DNA from: Roseimarinus sediminis
Lineage (GTDB): Bacteria; Bacteroidota; Bacteroidia; Bacteroidales; Prolixibacteraceae
Length of the DNA stretch: 64,000 bases
NCBI RefSeq assembly: GCF_050433125.1
Contig: NZ_JBNPXV010000005.1
Span: 266,493 to 330,492 of the forward strand
Reading direction: 5' to 3'
Shown here: one piece after another, positions 1 through 9,077 of the stretch
Position numbering within the stretch: position 1 is the first letter of the stretch
How the letters are laid out: each line of letters opens with the position of its first letter
Program-made: the position numbers and the translations under genes
Notes under the pieces: generated by a model
Databases searched by the model: none
What the model was told of the DNA's origin: nothing
Seen by the model: only the letters and a program-made list of their open reading frames with translations

Positions 1-2
1 TG

Positions 3-695
3 CTGAATAACTATCTTGGAGAACTTCCTGAAACCTTCGAGTACGAAGGGGTAGCGTATACACCACGAAGCTTTTCGCGCGATTATCTGCAAATTAATCC
101 CGATGATTATATTGAAATCGGATCGTTTACCCATCACCCTTTTTATGAAAAATTCATTATCGAAATCCCCGACAACTGGTTGTGGGACGAAATATACAAT
201 GTGCCCCTTGACGAGATGATGGAGATCATCGATTATGCACTTGAGAACGGCTATACCATTGCCTGGGGAGCCGATGTTAGCGATAAGGGTTTTGCAACAA
301 AAGACAAGGGCGTGGCGGTTGTTCCCGATGTTGATGTTACTGAAATGAGTGACAGTGAAATTTCAAAATGGGAAAACATGAACGAAAAGCAACGTCAGGA
401 TGAGTTGTACAAACTGGATGGACCGGGCAGTGAAAAAACCATCACACAGGAAATGCGTCAAATCGATTTTGATAACTTTACTTCAACCGACGATCATGGA
501 ATGCACATCATTGGTACGGCCAAAGATCAGAACGGAACTGTTTACTACAAGGTGAAAAATTCATGGGGTGAGTACAACGATTTTAATGGTTACTTTTATG
601 CCTCAAAGCCCTATGTTGCACTGCGAACCATCGATTTTATGATACATAAGGATGCCATCCCTAAAAAAATAGCCAAAAAGCTGGGAATTAATTAA
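3..695 (+). CDS. Bleomycin hydrolase-like C1 peptidase, 5'-truncated by window edge
   Basis: This is the C-terminal ~230 residues of a papain-fold (C1B, bleomycin hydrolase/aminopeptidase C type) cysteine peptidase; the reading frame is open from base 3 and the start lies outside the window. Seen in the sequence: WGADVSDKGF, the catalytic histidine in DDHGMHIIG (codons near base 495-510) and the catalytic asparagine in KNSWGEYN (near 557-575), followed by a short tail ending KKLGIN. The active-site cysteine and any signal peptide would be upstream and cannot be checked. Such enzymes are intracellular or periplasmic aminopeptidases that trim peptides. A strong terminator follows 20 bases after the stop codon. 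The family is secure; the exact substrate is not. Confidence 0.9.
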   Translation: MNNYLGELPETFEYEGVAYTPRSFSRDYLQINPDDYIEIGSFTHHPFYEKFIIEIPDNWLWDEIYNVPLDEMMEIIDYALENGYTIAWGADVSDKGFATKDKGVAVVPDVDVTEMSDSEISKWENMNEKQRQDELYKLDGPGSEKTITQEMRQIDFDNFTSTDDHGMHIIGTAKDQNGTVYYKVKNSWGEYNDFNGYFYASKPYVALRTIDFMIHKDAIPKKIAKKLGIN

Positions 696-717
696 CTAAG
701 AGCCCTTAAAAGAAAGA

Positions 718-748
718 AGTCGTATGCTTTGGAGCATGCGACTTTTTT
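718..748 (+). terminator. Rho-independent terminator of the peptidase gene
   Basis: A 10-bp stem (718-727 with 734-743, one G-U pair) around a 6-base loop is followed directly by a run of six T. It ends the peptidase transcript. Confidence 0.85.
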
Positions 749-751
749 AAT

Positions 752-838
752 AAAAAAAAACCGCGGGAACCACCCCGCGGTTAACCTTAACCAAACTAAC
801 AAAACCAAACCTTATGAACTATAATGTAACGTTTGTTA
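752..838 (-). ncRNA. Candidate small RNA with GU-rich core and terminator hairpin (copy 1)
   Basis: Read on the minus strand this stretch begins near a GTTCATAAGG motif, passes through a G/U-rich segment (GTTAGTTTGGTTAAGGTT, bases 800-783) and ends in a 9-bp hairpin (782-774 with 767-759) followed by nine U. The same arrangement occurs at 46284-46370. It cannot simply be the terminator of serA, which transcribes toward it but already has its own terminator at 990-1019. No convincing promoter could be assigned; the 5' end is set by alignment with the second copy. It could also be a transcribed terminator fragment of a lost gene. Confidence 0.4.
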
Positions 839-846
839 TGAAGTGA

Positions 847-872
847 ACATCAGGCTTGATGTACAACATCAA
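847..872. repeat. Three mutually complementary segments (alternative hairpins)
   Basis: ACATCA (847-852), TTGATGT (856-862) and ACATCAA (866-872) can pair in two exclusive ways: the middle segment pairs either with the left or with the right one. They lie just upstream (minus strand) of the candidate small RNA. Confidence 0.4.
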
Positions 873-989
873 ATACTTAAACAAGTGTTTTTTAAAAAAG
901 GTTCATCGAATCAGGTTTTTTTTGAAGGCAGAATCATTACAAAGCGTGGATTGGGGATTTAAAAAGTAGGTGATCGCCTGTTTATTGCG

Positions 990-1019
990 AAAAAAGGAGG
1001 GTGATGACCCTCCTTTTTT
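990..1019. terminator. Bidirectional terminator after serA
   Basis: Perfect 13-bp inverted repeat (990-1002 with 1007-1019) with A-run on one side and T-run on the other, so it can act in both directions. It sits 23 bases beyond the stop codon of the minus-strand phosphoglycerate dehydrogenase gene. Confidence 0.9.
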
Positions 1020-1041
1020 AAAAGAAAATATTTTCAAGACA

Positions 1042-2217
1042 TTATACAGCAGGAAGTACCCTTACCATAAATACTCCTTCGATGGCCATCAGTTTGTTGA
1101 CAATCTCGGGGTCTACTTCCTTTCGGTACACATCAATAATATTATAAGCTATTTCGCTGCGGTTACGGTTTAGCATATTGGCAATATTCACATCGCACGA
1201 AGCCAGAGCGGTGGTAATTTGCCCCACCATGTTCGGGATGTTCTTATTGGCAATCAGAATACGGGCACCATCGTGACGTTCCATTTCGGCAGCAGGGAAA
1301 TTCACTGAATTGATGATATTTCCGTTTTCAAGATATTCCTGTAATTGTTCTACAGCCATGATGGCGCAATTGGTTTCCGACTCCTGCGTAGAGGCTCCCA
1401 GGTGAGGAACCGCAATTACATTGGGCATGTCCATTATTTCGGCATCGGGAAAATCGGTCACGTAACGAAAAACTTTTCCGCTTTCAAGTGCTTCCTTCAT
1501 GTCGGTGTTATTTACCAGTCCGCCACGGGCAAAGTTCAGTACTCTGACTCCGTCTTTCATCATGGCAATACGCTCTTTGTTGATATAGCCTTTGGTTTCG
1601 GGAGTTTGCGGTACATTAATGGTTACATAGTCGGCTTGCGAAAGCAGGCTTTCGATGCTCGAAGCCACTTCTACATTACGGCTAAGACGCAAGGCTGCTT
1701 TAACCGACATGTAAGGGTCGAAACCAATAACACGCATTCCGAGTGACTGTGCAGCATTGGCAACTAAAACACCAATGGCTCCCAGACCAATTACAGCAAG
1801 TGTTTTATTTTTAATTTCCTGGCCACCAAAATTCTTTTTACCGGCTTCAACCAGCGTAGGAATTTCATCTCCTTTTCCTTTCAGTGTTTTGGCCCATTCG
1901 ATCGATCCGGCAATGTCGCGCGAGGAAAGCATCAAACCGGCAACCACCAGTTCTTTAACCCCATTGGCGTTAGCACCCGGCGTATTGAATACTACGATTC
2001 CTTCTTCAGTACATTTTTCTACGGGAATGTTGTTAACCCCTGCACCTGCACGTGCAATGGCTTTAAGCGACGATGGCAATTCCATGTCGTGCATTTTAAA
2101 ACTGCGCAGAATGATGCCATCGGGATCACTGAATTCACTGTTGATTTCGTATTGCTCAGCAGGAAATAATTTTAATCCCTCTTCGTCAATTTGGTTGAGA
2201 TTTCGGATTTTGTACAT
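1042..2217 (-). CDS. serA: D-3-phosphoglycerate dehydrogenase, His-type with C-terminal ACT domain
   Basis: Predicted NAD-dependent 2-hydroxyacid dehydrogenase of 391 residues that oxidises 3-phosphoglycerate to 3-phosphohydroxypyruvate, the first step of serine synthesis. Seen: Rossmann motif GLGAIG at residues 144-149, catalytic arginine R231 in NFARGG, catalytic histidine H272 in VPHLGAST, and a C-terminal ACT-like regulatory domain from about residue 318 (ILIANKNIPNMVGQI). ACT domains of this family usually bind serine for feedback control. It lies 147 bases downstream of the hybrid kinase gene, same strand, and ends at a strong terminator. The window holds a second, quite different paralogue at 55.2 kb beside serC, so this copy may serve a separate physiological role or a related 2-hydroxyacid. 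Confidence 0.85.
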   Translation of the reverse strand: MYKIRNLNQIDEEGLKLFPAEQYEINSEFSDPDGIILRSFKMHDMELPSSLKAIARAGAGVNNIPVEKCTEEGIVVFNTPGANANGVKELVVAGLMLSSRDIAGSIEWAKTLKGKGDEIPTLVEAGKKNFGGQEIKNKTLAVIGLGAIGVLVANAAQSLGMRVIGFDPYMSVKAALRLSRNVEVASSIESLLSQADYVTINVPQTPETKGYINKERIAMMKDGVRVLNFARGGLVNNTDMKEALESGKVFRYVTDFPDAEIMDMPNVIAVPHLGASTQESETNCAIMAVEQLQEYLENGNIINSVNFPAAEMERHDGARILIANKNIPNMVGQITTALASCDVNIANMLNRNRSEIAYNIIDVYRKEVDPEIVNKLMAIEGVFMVRVLPAV

Positions 2218-2363
2218 GCTGTTTTTATTTTGAGTGAGACTTCATGTTTGTGTTAAGTGACAAATATCACAATTTTGTACTGTAATTTCTTCAATCTATC
2301 CATAAAAATTGGTGTTTACTATGATTTGTTAACGAAAGCCCAATGCATGAGCAGCGATACCGA

Positions 2364-5300
2364 TTAATCAGCAAAACGAGCCAACTTATTAATCAAGGTT
2401 TCTTTTGTAAAAGGTTTGATCAAATAGTCGTTGAATCCGACTTTCGATAACCTTTTCTGGTCTTCGGCAGTTGCATAGGCCGTTTGGGCAATTAAGGGTG
2501 TTTCAATTTTTAATTGTTTGATGTAGTTGAGCAACTGATAGCCATTCAACCGAATATCGATTACTATCAAATTGAAATGCGACGCAGCGATTTTATCCAC
2601 AGCCGATTGATAATCATTTACCCAGATAAGTTTCACTCCGGTGCCGGCGAGATAGGATTTTAATAAAATAAAATTGGACTTTTCTTCTTCAATAATCAGG
2701 ATCGACTTTCCATGTATGTTGATATTTTCAACAGGATGCATGCCTCGTTTCTCAGCTTGTTGTGATATTCTCACAAGTCCTGGTAATTCAATGTAAAAGG
2801 TGGATCCGCTTTCAGGCTCCGATTCAACCCAAATATTACCTCCCAGCATGTTAACGAGGCTCTTTGATATGCTAAGTCCCAGTCCTGTACCTCGATACGT
2901 CTTACTTTGGTTTTCTATTTTTGTGAAACGATTGAAAATTGATTCAAGATCATTTTGATGAATGCCAATGCCGCTGTCGCTAACCCAAATAATTACTTTT
3001 TTCTCTTCGATGCGATAGCCAATTTCGATGTATCCCTTGCTGGTGAATTTGATCGCATTGTTGAGTAAATTATTCAATACCTGCTTAATGCGCAGCTTGT
3101 CGGAGTTAATAATTAAAACAGTTCCCTGAGGTAAGAGATTCGACAGCGACAGACTGACTCCTTTTTCTTCATTCTTTTTTTCAATTTCCTCTTTATATTG
3201 AAGAAAAACTTCCTGTATCATTTCACTGAAATCGAAAGGTTCCTTATCAATTTTTAACTGTCCGGCTTCTATTCGTGAAATATCCAACAAATCTTCAACC
3301 AGTTTGAGCAGGGCCGATGTATTGGCTTTAATCAGTTCGACATAACGATTTTTTCGTTCGCTGCTATACATGTCGCTGCTAACCAGTGTAGAAAAGCCAG
3401 TAATGGCATTGAGTGGTGTTCTGATTTCGTGCGACATGTTTGCCAGGAAAGACGATTTTAAGCGATCGGCTTCTTCTGCTTTTTGCTTGGCAAGTTCCAG
3501 ATCGCGTGTACGTTCGGCTACTTTCTGCTCCAGTTCGTTGTGATGTTGCTCTATTTGGCGGTTTTGTTGTCTGATTCGACTGTTTTTGTTTAAAAGCTCT
3601 TTATAGGCAACTTCGAGCTTTTTTGTGCGCTCGTTAATCAGTCGTTCGAGGGTTGTTTGCCTCCTTTTCATCTGGTAAATTGCCAGAATAACGAAGAAAA
3701 TGAAGAGAAGAAAAGCCAATACTTTAAACCATAATTGCTGATATGCTGGTGTGAGTACTTTCAGATTGACGCTTACCGGAGGATCTGACCAGCTTCCAAA
3801 TTCATTGGCTCCGCGAAGTTTGAACTGGTATTTACCGGGTGGGAGATTGGAGTAGGAAACAAAATTCCGGTTTCCAAGCATTTGCCAGTCTTTATCGATG
3901 CCACTTAGCATGACAGCGTATTGATGCCGGTATGGATTGTTGTAATCGGTAAGTGTAAATTCAAACGAAATAAGGTTTTCTTTGTATCGGATGTCGATAT
4001 ACTCGGTTTGGTTTAAGTAGCTTTTTATTCTTTGATTATCTATTTTAATCGATGTGATGAGCAATGGTGCAATATTCTTGTTTTTCTTAATTTTCCCGGG
4101 AGAAAAAACATTGAAGCCATTGTTGCCACCAAATAGCAAATCACCGGTATTCAATTTAAAACTGGCATTAATTTCCGAGATATTGCTTTGCAGGCCGTAA
4201 TCGCTGTTGTAGTTGGTGAAAGTATAATTTTGCGTGTCAAAACGGGATATTCCGGAGTGAGTTCCCAGCCACAAATGTCCATCGTTGTCTTCTTCGATGC
4301 ACAAAATCATATTGCTGGGAAGGCCGTCTTTCATGGTATATTGAAGTGATTGTCCGCTTTTTCTGTCGAGAAGGTTAATTCCCTGCGATTTGGTGCCTAT
4401 CCATAAACGACCCTGGTGATCTTCGTGAATAGCTCTGGTCATATTGTCGCTGATTTCAAAGGGCTGGTTTTCACCTGAATGTTGCAGATGCCGGTAGTCG
4501 CCTGTTTCATATTGATAGGAATGAAGCCCGTTAAATCGTGTTGAAAACCATAAAGTGGCTTTGTGGTCTTCAAAAATCTGCATGATTTCAAGCTGATCGT
4601 TCTGAAAAAAATGTACGTTTTCATCGGGTTCATGCCGTATAAGCTTTTGCTTTTCTTCGTCTATTTTGAAAAGTCCGTTGAGTGTTCCTACCCAAATGCT
4701 CCCGGTTTTGTCCTCGAACAGTGCGTTAATTTGTCGATTGGAGCAGGTGATAAATTGATCATTGATCATCAGGTTCAAACCCGCTTCGGTTCCTATCCAT
4801 ATTCTGTTTTCAGAGTCCATCAGAATGGCTTGTATCCTGTTTGAACTGAGTGTTTTTGGATTGTTGACCTGGTGTTGATAGTTGGTGATTTCACCAGTCT
4901 GCTTGTCAACATGGTACAAACCATCGAGTTTCGATCCAAGCCACATATCACCTGTCTGGTCTTCAAAAAATGAAAGCAGGAAGGTGTACTTCAAAGGCAG
5001 AAGAGAAAGGTATTCTTTCGGCCAATGATTAAATACATTCACATTTTCATTGTATTTGAATACGCCTTCAAATTTGGTCCCGATCCAGATCATACCCTGA
5101 CGGTCCTGATAGATGTAACGGATGTGATCGCTTTTCAAAGGATAGTCAGTTTTGCTTTCCCTGGTAATTCTTTGATAGTCCTGCGTTTCCTTGTCAATTA
5201 TCAGTAAGCCTCTGGTATAAGTACCCACCCAGATATTACCATGCTGGTCCTTCATTAATGCATTGATGCCCTGATTTTCAAGATGATATTGATCGTGGGG

Positions 5301-6107
5301 GTGAAAGTACCATCTCTCAAATGTTTCTGTTTTAAGGTTGAAACGGTCAAGCCCCCGGTGTGTAGCCAACCATAAAAAATCACCATCCGGCAAAAGGTCA
5401 AGTATGCGCATGTGTATCGGCGCATTGTTTTTATTAACCGCATCGTTCCACATTCGAAATTGACCGGTTACCGGATCAAACTTGATAAGCCCTTCGCTAC
5501 TTCCAAGCCAGAAAATTCCGTTCGATTGTTCCTCGAAACTAAGAATTGATAAAAGGTTATTGGTCATGGTCGTATCACTCTTCCACAAAAAACGCTTGAA
5601 GCCACCATTCTCTGATTCTTTTACAGCAAGTCCGTTTTCAGTGCCAACCCATACATGTCCCCGGGAATCTACAAATAAAGAGCGACATATGTTGCTGGGA
5701 ATGGATGCCGGATCGGTGTCATCGTTGAAATAACGGGTAAATTTGTTGGTGTGTTTGTTATATGAATTGAGGCCATTGTCGGTGGCAATCCATAATAAAC
5801 CAGCATGATCTTCAACTACCTTGTTGACAAAATTACTCGATATGGAAGTACTGTCGTTCGACTGATGCTGGTAAAGTTCAAATTTATGTCCATCGTATTG
5901 GCACAAACCGATCGATTCAATGCAAATCCACATTATGCCGTGCTTATCCTGTATCTGGTCTCTTAAGTTGATACCGGGTAAACCTTGTTCGTAGCTTATC
6001 TGTTTGAAGTTGTAGCTTAATGAAGAAGCAGTCTCATTCGCTGCGCCCAAAAGACACATAAAAAGAGGAAGAAATAAAAGCAGAAACGTATATCTTATGT
6101 TAATCAC
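2364..6107 (-). CDS. Hybrid two-component sensor kinase (reg_prop propeller, Y_Y_Y, HisKA, HATPase, REC)
   Basis: A 1247-residue membrane sensor. Order seen: signal peptide (about 1-22), a long periplasmic part with many repeats of the WIGT/WLGT kind (reg_prop double beta-propeller, ~30-690), a Y_Y_Y domain (~700-770), one membrane helix (~787-810), a coiled coil rich in Q/E/R, a HisKA box with the phosphoacceptor H893 in MSHEIRTPLN, a HATPase domain with GTGLGLSISK, and a C-terminal receiver domain with phosphoacceptor D1184 in VIDIRL and a KPF motif. Bacteroidetes relatives of this type sense glycans and normally end in an AraC-type DNA-binding domain; here the protein stops after the receiver, so an extra Hpt/regulator step is needed. 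The start codon precedes a good signal peptide. It is divergent from the FAD oxidoreductase. Confidence 0.92.
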   Translation of the reverse strand: MINIRYTFLLLFLPLFMCLLGAANETASSLSYNFKQISYEQGLPGINLRDQIQDKHGIMWICIESIGLCQYDGHKFELYQHQSNDSTSISSNFVNKVVEDHAGLLWIATDNGLNSYNKHTNKFTRYFNDDTDPASIPSNICRSLFVDSRGHVWVGTENGLAVKESENGGFKRFLWKSDTTMTNNLLSILSFEEQSNGIFWLGSSEGLIKFDPVTGQFRMWNDAVNKNNAPIHMRILDLLPDGDFLWLATHRGLDRFNLKTETFERWYFHPHDQYHLENQGINALMKDQHGNIWVGTYTRGLLIIDKETQDYQRITRESKTDYPLKSDHIRYIYQDRQGMIWIGTKFEGVFKYNENVNVFNHWPKEYLSLLPLKYTFLLSFFEDQTGDMWLGSKLDGLYHVDKQTGEITNYQHQVNNPKTLSSNRIQAILMDSENRIWIGTEAGLNLMINDQFITCSNRQINALFEDKTGSIWVGTLNGLFKIDEEKQKLIRHEPDENVHFFQNDQLEIMQIFEDHKATLWFSTRFNGLHSYQYETGDYRHLQHSGENQPFEISDNMTRAIHEDHQGRLWIGTKSQGINLLDRKSGQSLQYTMKDGLPSNMILCIEEDNDGHLWLGTHSGISRFDTQNYTFTNYNSDYGLQSNISEINASFKLNTGDLLFGGNNGFNVFSPGKIKKNKNIAPLLITSIKIDNQRIKSYLNQTEYIDIRYKENLISFEFTLTDYNNPYRHQYAVMLSGIDKDWQMLGNRNFVSYSNLPPGKYQFKLRGANEFGSWSDPPVSVNLKVLTPAYQQLWFKVLAFLLFIFFVILAIYQMKRRQTTLERLINERTKKLEVAYKELLNKNSRIRQQNRQIEQHHNELEQKVAERTRDLELAKQKAEEADRLKSSFLANMSHEIRTPLNAITGFSTLVSSDMYSSERKNRYVELIKANTSALLKLVEDLLDISRIEAGQLKIDKEPFDFSEMIQEVFLQYKEEIEKKNEEKGVSLSLSNLLPQGTVLIINSDKLRIKQVLNNLLNNAIKFTSKGYIEIGYRIEEKKVIIWVSDSGIGIHQNDLESIFNRFTKIENQSKTYRGTGLGLSISKSLVNMLGGNIWVESEPESGSTFYIELPGLVRISQQAEKRGMHPVENINIHGKSILIIEEEKSNFILLKSYLAGTGVKLIWVNDYQSAVDKIAASHFNLIVIDIRLNGYQLLNYIKQLKIETPLIAQTAYATAEDQKRLSKVGFNDYLIKPFTKETLINKLARFAD

Positions 6108-6331
6108 CCTGCATCAATATTATAATGAAACGCCTTGGTTTATTTCGTGTTTTTATAAAGAACAGCAAGCTTGTATTGATTCAACTTTCTGATTTAGTGT
6201 TGTATATATTGTTATTAAAAAGCGTTTCAATGAATTTAAACCCGTTTTGTATGAAATAAGAAACTAATATAAATAAAAATGAAAGTAAAAACGGAACTTT
6301 TCGAAAACAAGATGCAAAAAATGAACTTGAA

Positions 6332-7402
6332 ATGCAGCATGATTCTTTTGATACAATAATAGTAGGATTTGGAATGGCCGGTGCTACGCTGGCTTTTCAT
6401 CTTGGGCAGGAAGGCTTGCCTTTTTTAGTAGTCGACAAGCAGCAGATTAATGCTTCAAAAGTTGCAGCAGGCATGTTTAATCCAATGGTATTCCGACGAT
6501 TGCTAAAAAGCTGGATGGCTGACGAGCTGCTTCAATATGCAGGTGTTTTGTATCCGAGAATAGAGAAATATCTTAATATTCAGTGCTATCACCCGCTCGA
6601 TTATTACAAGGTGCTGGGCAGTGAAGAGGAGCCTTTTTGGATCAAAAGGGCCGGCCAATCCGATACTCAGCCTTACATTGATGACAATTGCAGCGAAAAG
6701 CCCGAAATAAAACTGATTCATCATCCCTACGGTGCTGCAAGGGTTCGCGGTGCCGGCTACCTCGACATTCCTCAATTCATTAATAACTATCGTTTGTTCT
6801 TAACGCAGAACGATGCTTTTTTGGCCGGGGACTTCGATTATTCAGCATTGAGTATTGGCAACAATCGTTTGAATTACAAAGGAATCGATGCAAAGCGAAT
6901 TGTTTTTTGCGAAGGCAGTTTTATGTCGGATAATCCATGGTTCTCTTATCTTCCTTTCAAATCGACAAAGGGAGAAGTACTGACGATTCACTGTCCTGAT
7001 TTGAACTTGGGGGCAGCCGTAAATAAAAAGATTTTCCTACTTCCCCTGGGAAAGGACCTTTACAGGGTAGGGGCCACCTATAGCTGGGATCAACCCGATT
7101 TTGTTCCCAGCGAAGGAGCCCGGCAACAACTACTCGATCAACTCGATAAATTGTTGCCCTTACCGTACACTGTTATCGATCATAGGGCAGGAGTTCGTCC
7201 TACCACTAACGACAGGCGTCCGGTTCTGGGACCACATCCCCTGCATCCCAATTTATATATTTTTAATGGTCTGGGAAGCAAAGGGGTGATGCTTGCGCCT
7301 TATTTTGCCAGGCAACTTTTCGAATTCATATTTAAGGAAGGACATTTAAATTCAGAAGTCGATATCAAACGTTATGAACGCAAATATTTTCACACCAGAT
7401 AA
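6332..7402 (+). CDS. FAD-dependent oxidoreductase (DAO family)
   Basis: A 356-residue flavoprotein of the D-amino acid oxidase/glycine oxidase superfamily. Seen: N-terminal dinucleotide-binding fold with GFGMAGATLAFHLG (residues ~11-24), followed by VVDKQ for the ribose contact, a central substrate domain, and the C-terminal FAD motif GVRPTTNDRRPVLGPHP near residues 288-304 with FNGLGSKGVMLAPY. Members oxidise amines or amino acids to imines; the substrate is not readable from sequence. ATG at 6332 is used because the upstream ATGs at 6312 and 6321 are in another frame. No signal peptide, so cytoplasmic. The phosphoesterase gene follows on the same strand with a ~80-base gap. Confidence 0.85.
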   Translation: MQHDSFDTIIVGFGMAGATLAFHLGQEGLPFLVVDKQQINASKVAAGMFNPMVFRRLLKSWMADELLQYAGVLYPRIEKYLNIQCYHPLDYYKVLGSEEEPFWIKRAGQSDTQPYIDDNCSEKPEIKLIHHPYGAARVRGAGYLDIPQFINNYRLFLTQNDAFLAGDFDYSALSIGNNRLNYKGIDAKRIVFCEGSFMSDNPWFSYLPFKSTKGEVLTIHCPDLNLGAAVNKKIFLLPLGKDLYRVGATYSWDQPDFVPSEGARQQLLDQLDKLLPLPYTVIDHRAGVRPTTNDRRPVLGPHPLHPNLYIFNGLGSKGVMLAPYFARQLFEFIFKEGHLNSEVDIKRYERKYFHTR

Positions 7403-7480
7403 AATGCATGCTTTTACTCCGTTTATTGGATACGCAGCTGTTTTATGTATTTTTATGGAAATCAAATAAACCCTATTGTT

Positions 7481-9010
7481 ATGGCAAAGCTGTTTTTTAC
7501 CTTGTTTTTTGCCGTTGTGCTTTTCAGATTGAGCGCCAATACTGTTACTGGTTGTGTTTTTTACGATGAAAACCATAACGGAGCCTACGATTTGGGTGAT
7601 GTTGCAATAATGAACGTGCCGGTTTCGAATGGACATGAATTGGTACTTACCGACAGTAATGGATTTTTCTCCATCGAAGTTCAAGCCCGCAGCTTTGTGT
7701 TTGTGGTTAAAAACGATGACTTTATTTTTCCTGTCGATGAGAATTATTTACCTCGGTTTTATTATGCACATTTTCCGGAAGGTTCACCATCCGATCTTGA
7801 ATATCCGGGTTTTAATCTTACGGGAACACTGACCGATACCCTGTGGTTTCCGGTATTGCATGCCCCCAAAAACAATGTGGTGAAGGCCTTGGTGCTTGGC
7901 GATCCTCAAATGGCCGATAGTACCCGGCTTTCGTTTTTTCGTCGGGGAATAGTGAACAAACTGGTAATGGAACAGGCTGATTTCTACCTTACATTGGGCG
8001 ACATTGCCGACGATTACCTGGATATTCTTCCTCGTGAGCGAAAATTGATGGCAAAACTTGCCATTCCTGGTTACCGCGTTGTTGGCAATCATGATTTGAA
8101 TTATAAAGCTGAAAATAATGAATATGCAGCTGAAAGTTTTCGCGCAGTATATGGCCCCGATAATTTTAGCTTCAATTATCCGGGACAGCATTTCATTTTG
8201 CTGAATAATGTGAATTATCACGGCTGGAATTCCGATCAGAAAAGCAGAGGTAGCTATTTTGGTGGATTATCGGAAAAACAGCTTCAGTGGATCAAATCCG
8301 ATCTGGAACAGGTTGACCCCGAAAGAAACATTGTGATTGTATCACATATTCCTTTTATGGCAAAGTATTGTCGTGAGGGTACAATCGATTCGCTGGTTCA
8401 ACTGCTTGAAGATTTTGATCAGGTACTGATGTTGTCGGGCCACCTTCATGCCATACAAAATCACCGGATCGAACGAAATAATCACCCCGACATTGAAGGT
8501 TTGGTAGCTGGTGCAACTTGTGGTGCATGGTGGACGGGCCCCTACAATGAAAATGGCCTGCCATATGCCACCTGCATGGATGGATCACCTTTGGGCTATT
8601 ATCGCTTCTCCTTTGCTGTCACGGGGAATAAAAAGGCTTTTGTACCTGTACATTATCCCGAAAATTTTCAGGCACGCCTGAATGTAATACCAATTGAAGG
8701 AACAGGCAAATACGATTTGATAGTGAACTGGTTCGATGGTTTTCCAGGTGACAGTTTGTTTCTGAAAGTAGACGAGCAGGAGTTGGTTCCGCTGCACAAC
8801 TTTAAAGGAGCGTCACCTTTTATCAGACAAACACTTCATCTTCGTTCGAACATCGATGACTGGACTCCGGGAATTGCTGTCAGCGACCATTTGTGGAAAA
8901 CTGATAAAGCCCTTGAATTAGAAGGGGAGAATACCTTACTTCGCCTGTATACCAGCAGAAACAACGCTTCGTTGATTTCGGTGCAAATTGAAGAAATTCC
9001 GGATCTCTAA
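7481..9010 (+). CDS. Secreted calcineurin-like phosphoesterase
   Basis: Metallophosphoesterase of about 509 residues with an N-terminal signal peptide. The start at 7481 is preferred over an in-frame ATG at 7445 because MAKLFFTLFFAVVLF begins a clean signal sequence. Order: an Ig-like/SdrD-type N-terminal domain (CVFYDENHNGAYDLGD), the metal-binding core with LGDPQMAD, LGDIADD, VGNHD, VSHIPF and SGHLHA, and a C-terminal beta domain ending LISVQIEEIP. The first motif carries Q where most family members carry H (DPQ), a variant common in secreted members with this three-domain layout. It likely removes phosphate from a periplasmic or extracellular ester; substrate unknown. It converges with the GH140-like gene. 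Confidence 0.87.
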   Translation: MAKLFFTLFFAVVLFRLSANTVTGCVFYDENHNGAYDLGDVAIMNVPVSNGHELVLTDSNGFFSIEVQARSFVFVVKNDDFIFPVDENYLPRFYYAHFPEGSPSDLEYPGFNLTGTLTDTLWFPVLHAPKNNVVKALVLGDPQMADSTRLSFFRRGIVNKLVMEQADFYLTLGDIADDYLDILPRERKLMAKLAIPGYRVVGNHDLNYKAENNEYAAESFRAVYGPDNFSFNYPGQHFILLNNVNYHGWNSDQKSRGSYFGGLSEKQLQWIKSDLEQVDPERNIVIVSHIPFMAKYCREGTIDSLVQLLEDFDQVLMLSGHLHAIQNHRIERNNHPDIEGLVAGATCGAWWTGPYNENGLPYATCMDGSPLGYYRFSFAVTGNKKAFVPVHYPENFQARLNVIPIEGTGKYDLIVNWFDGFPGDSLFLKVDEQELVPLHNFKGASPFIRQTLHLRSNIDDWTPGIAVSDHLWKTDKALELEGENTLLRLYTSRNNASLISVQIEEIPDL

Positions 9011-9011
9011 G

Positions 9012-9077
9012 GCAAGCAATAAACTTTCCTCCTGCTTTGAAAACAGATTAGATGAGCACAGAGCACTGTTATTGCTT
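9012..9077. terminator. Weak inverted repeat between convergent genes
   Basis: AAGCAATAA and TTATTGCTT flank the 58-base gap between the phosphoesterase and the GH140-like gene. The right arm overlaps the stop codon of the latter. The long loop makes termination only possible, not certain. Confidence 0.3.

Noticed and set aside
1345..2233. Long plus-strand frames opposite the ACT-type dehydrogenase gene
   Set aside because: They lie antisense to a well-recognised enzyme and have no protein-like motifs; codon-complement shadows.
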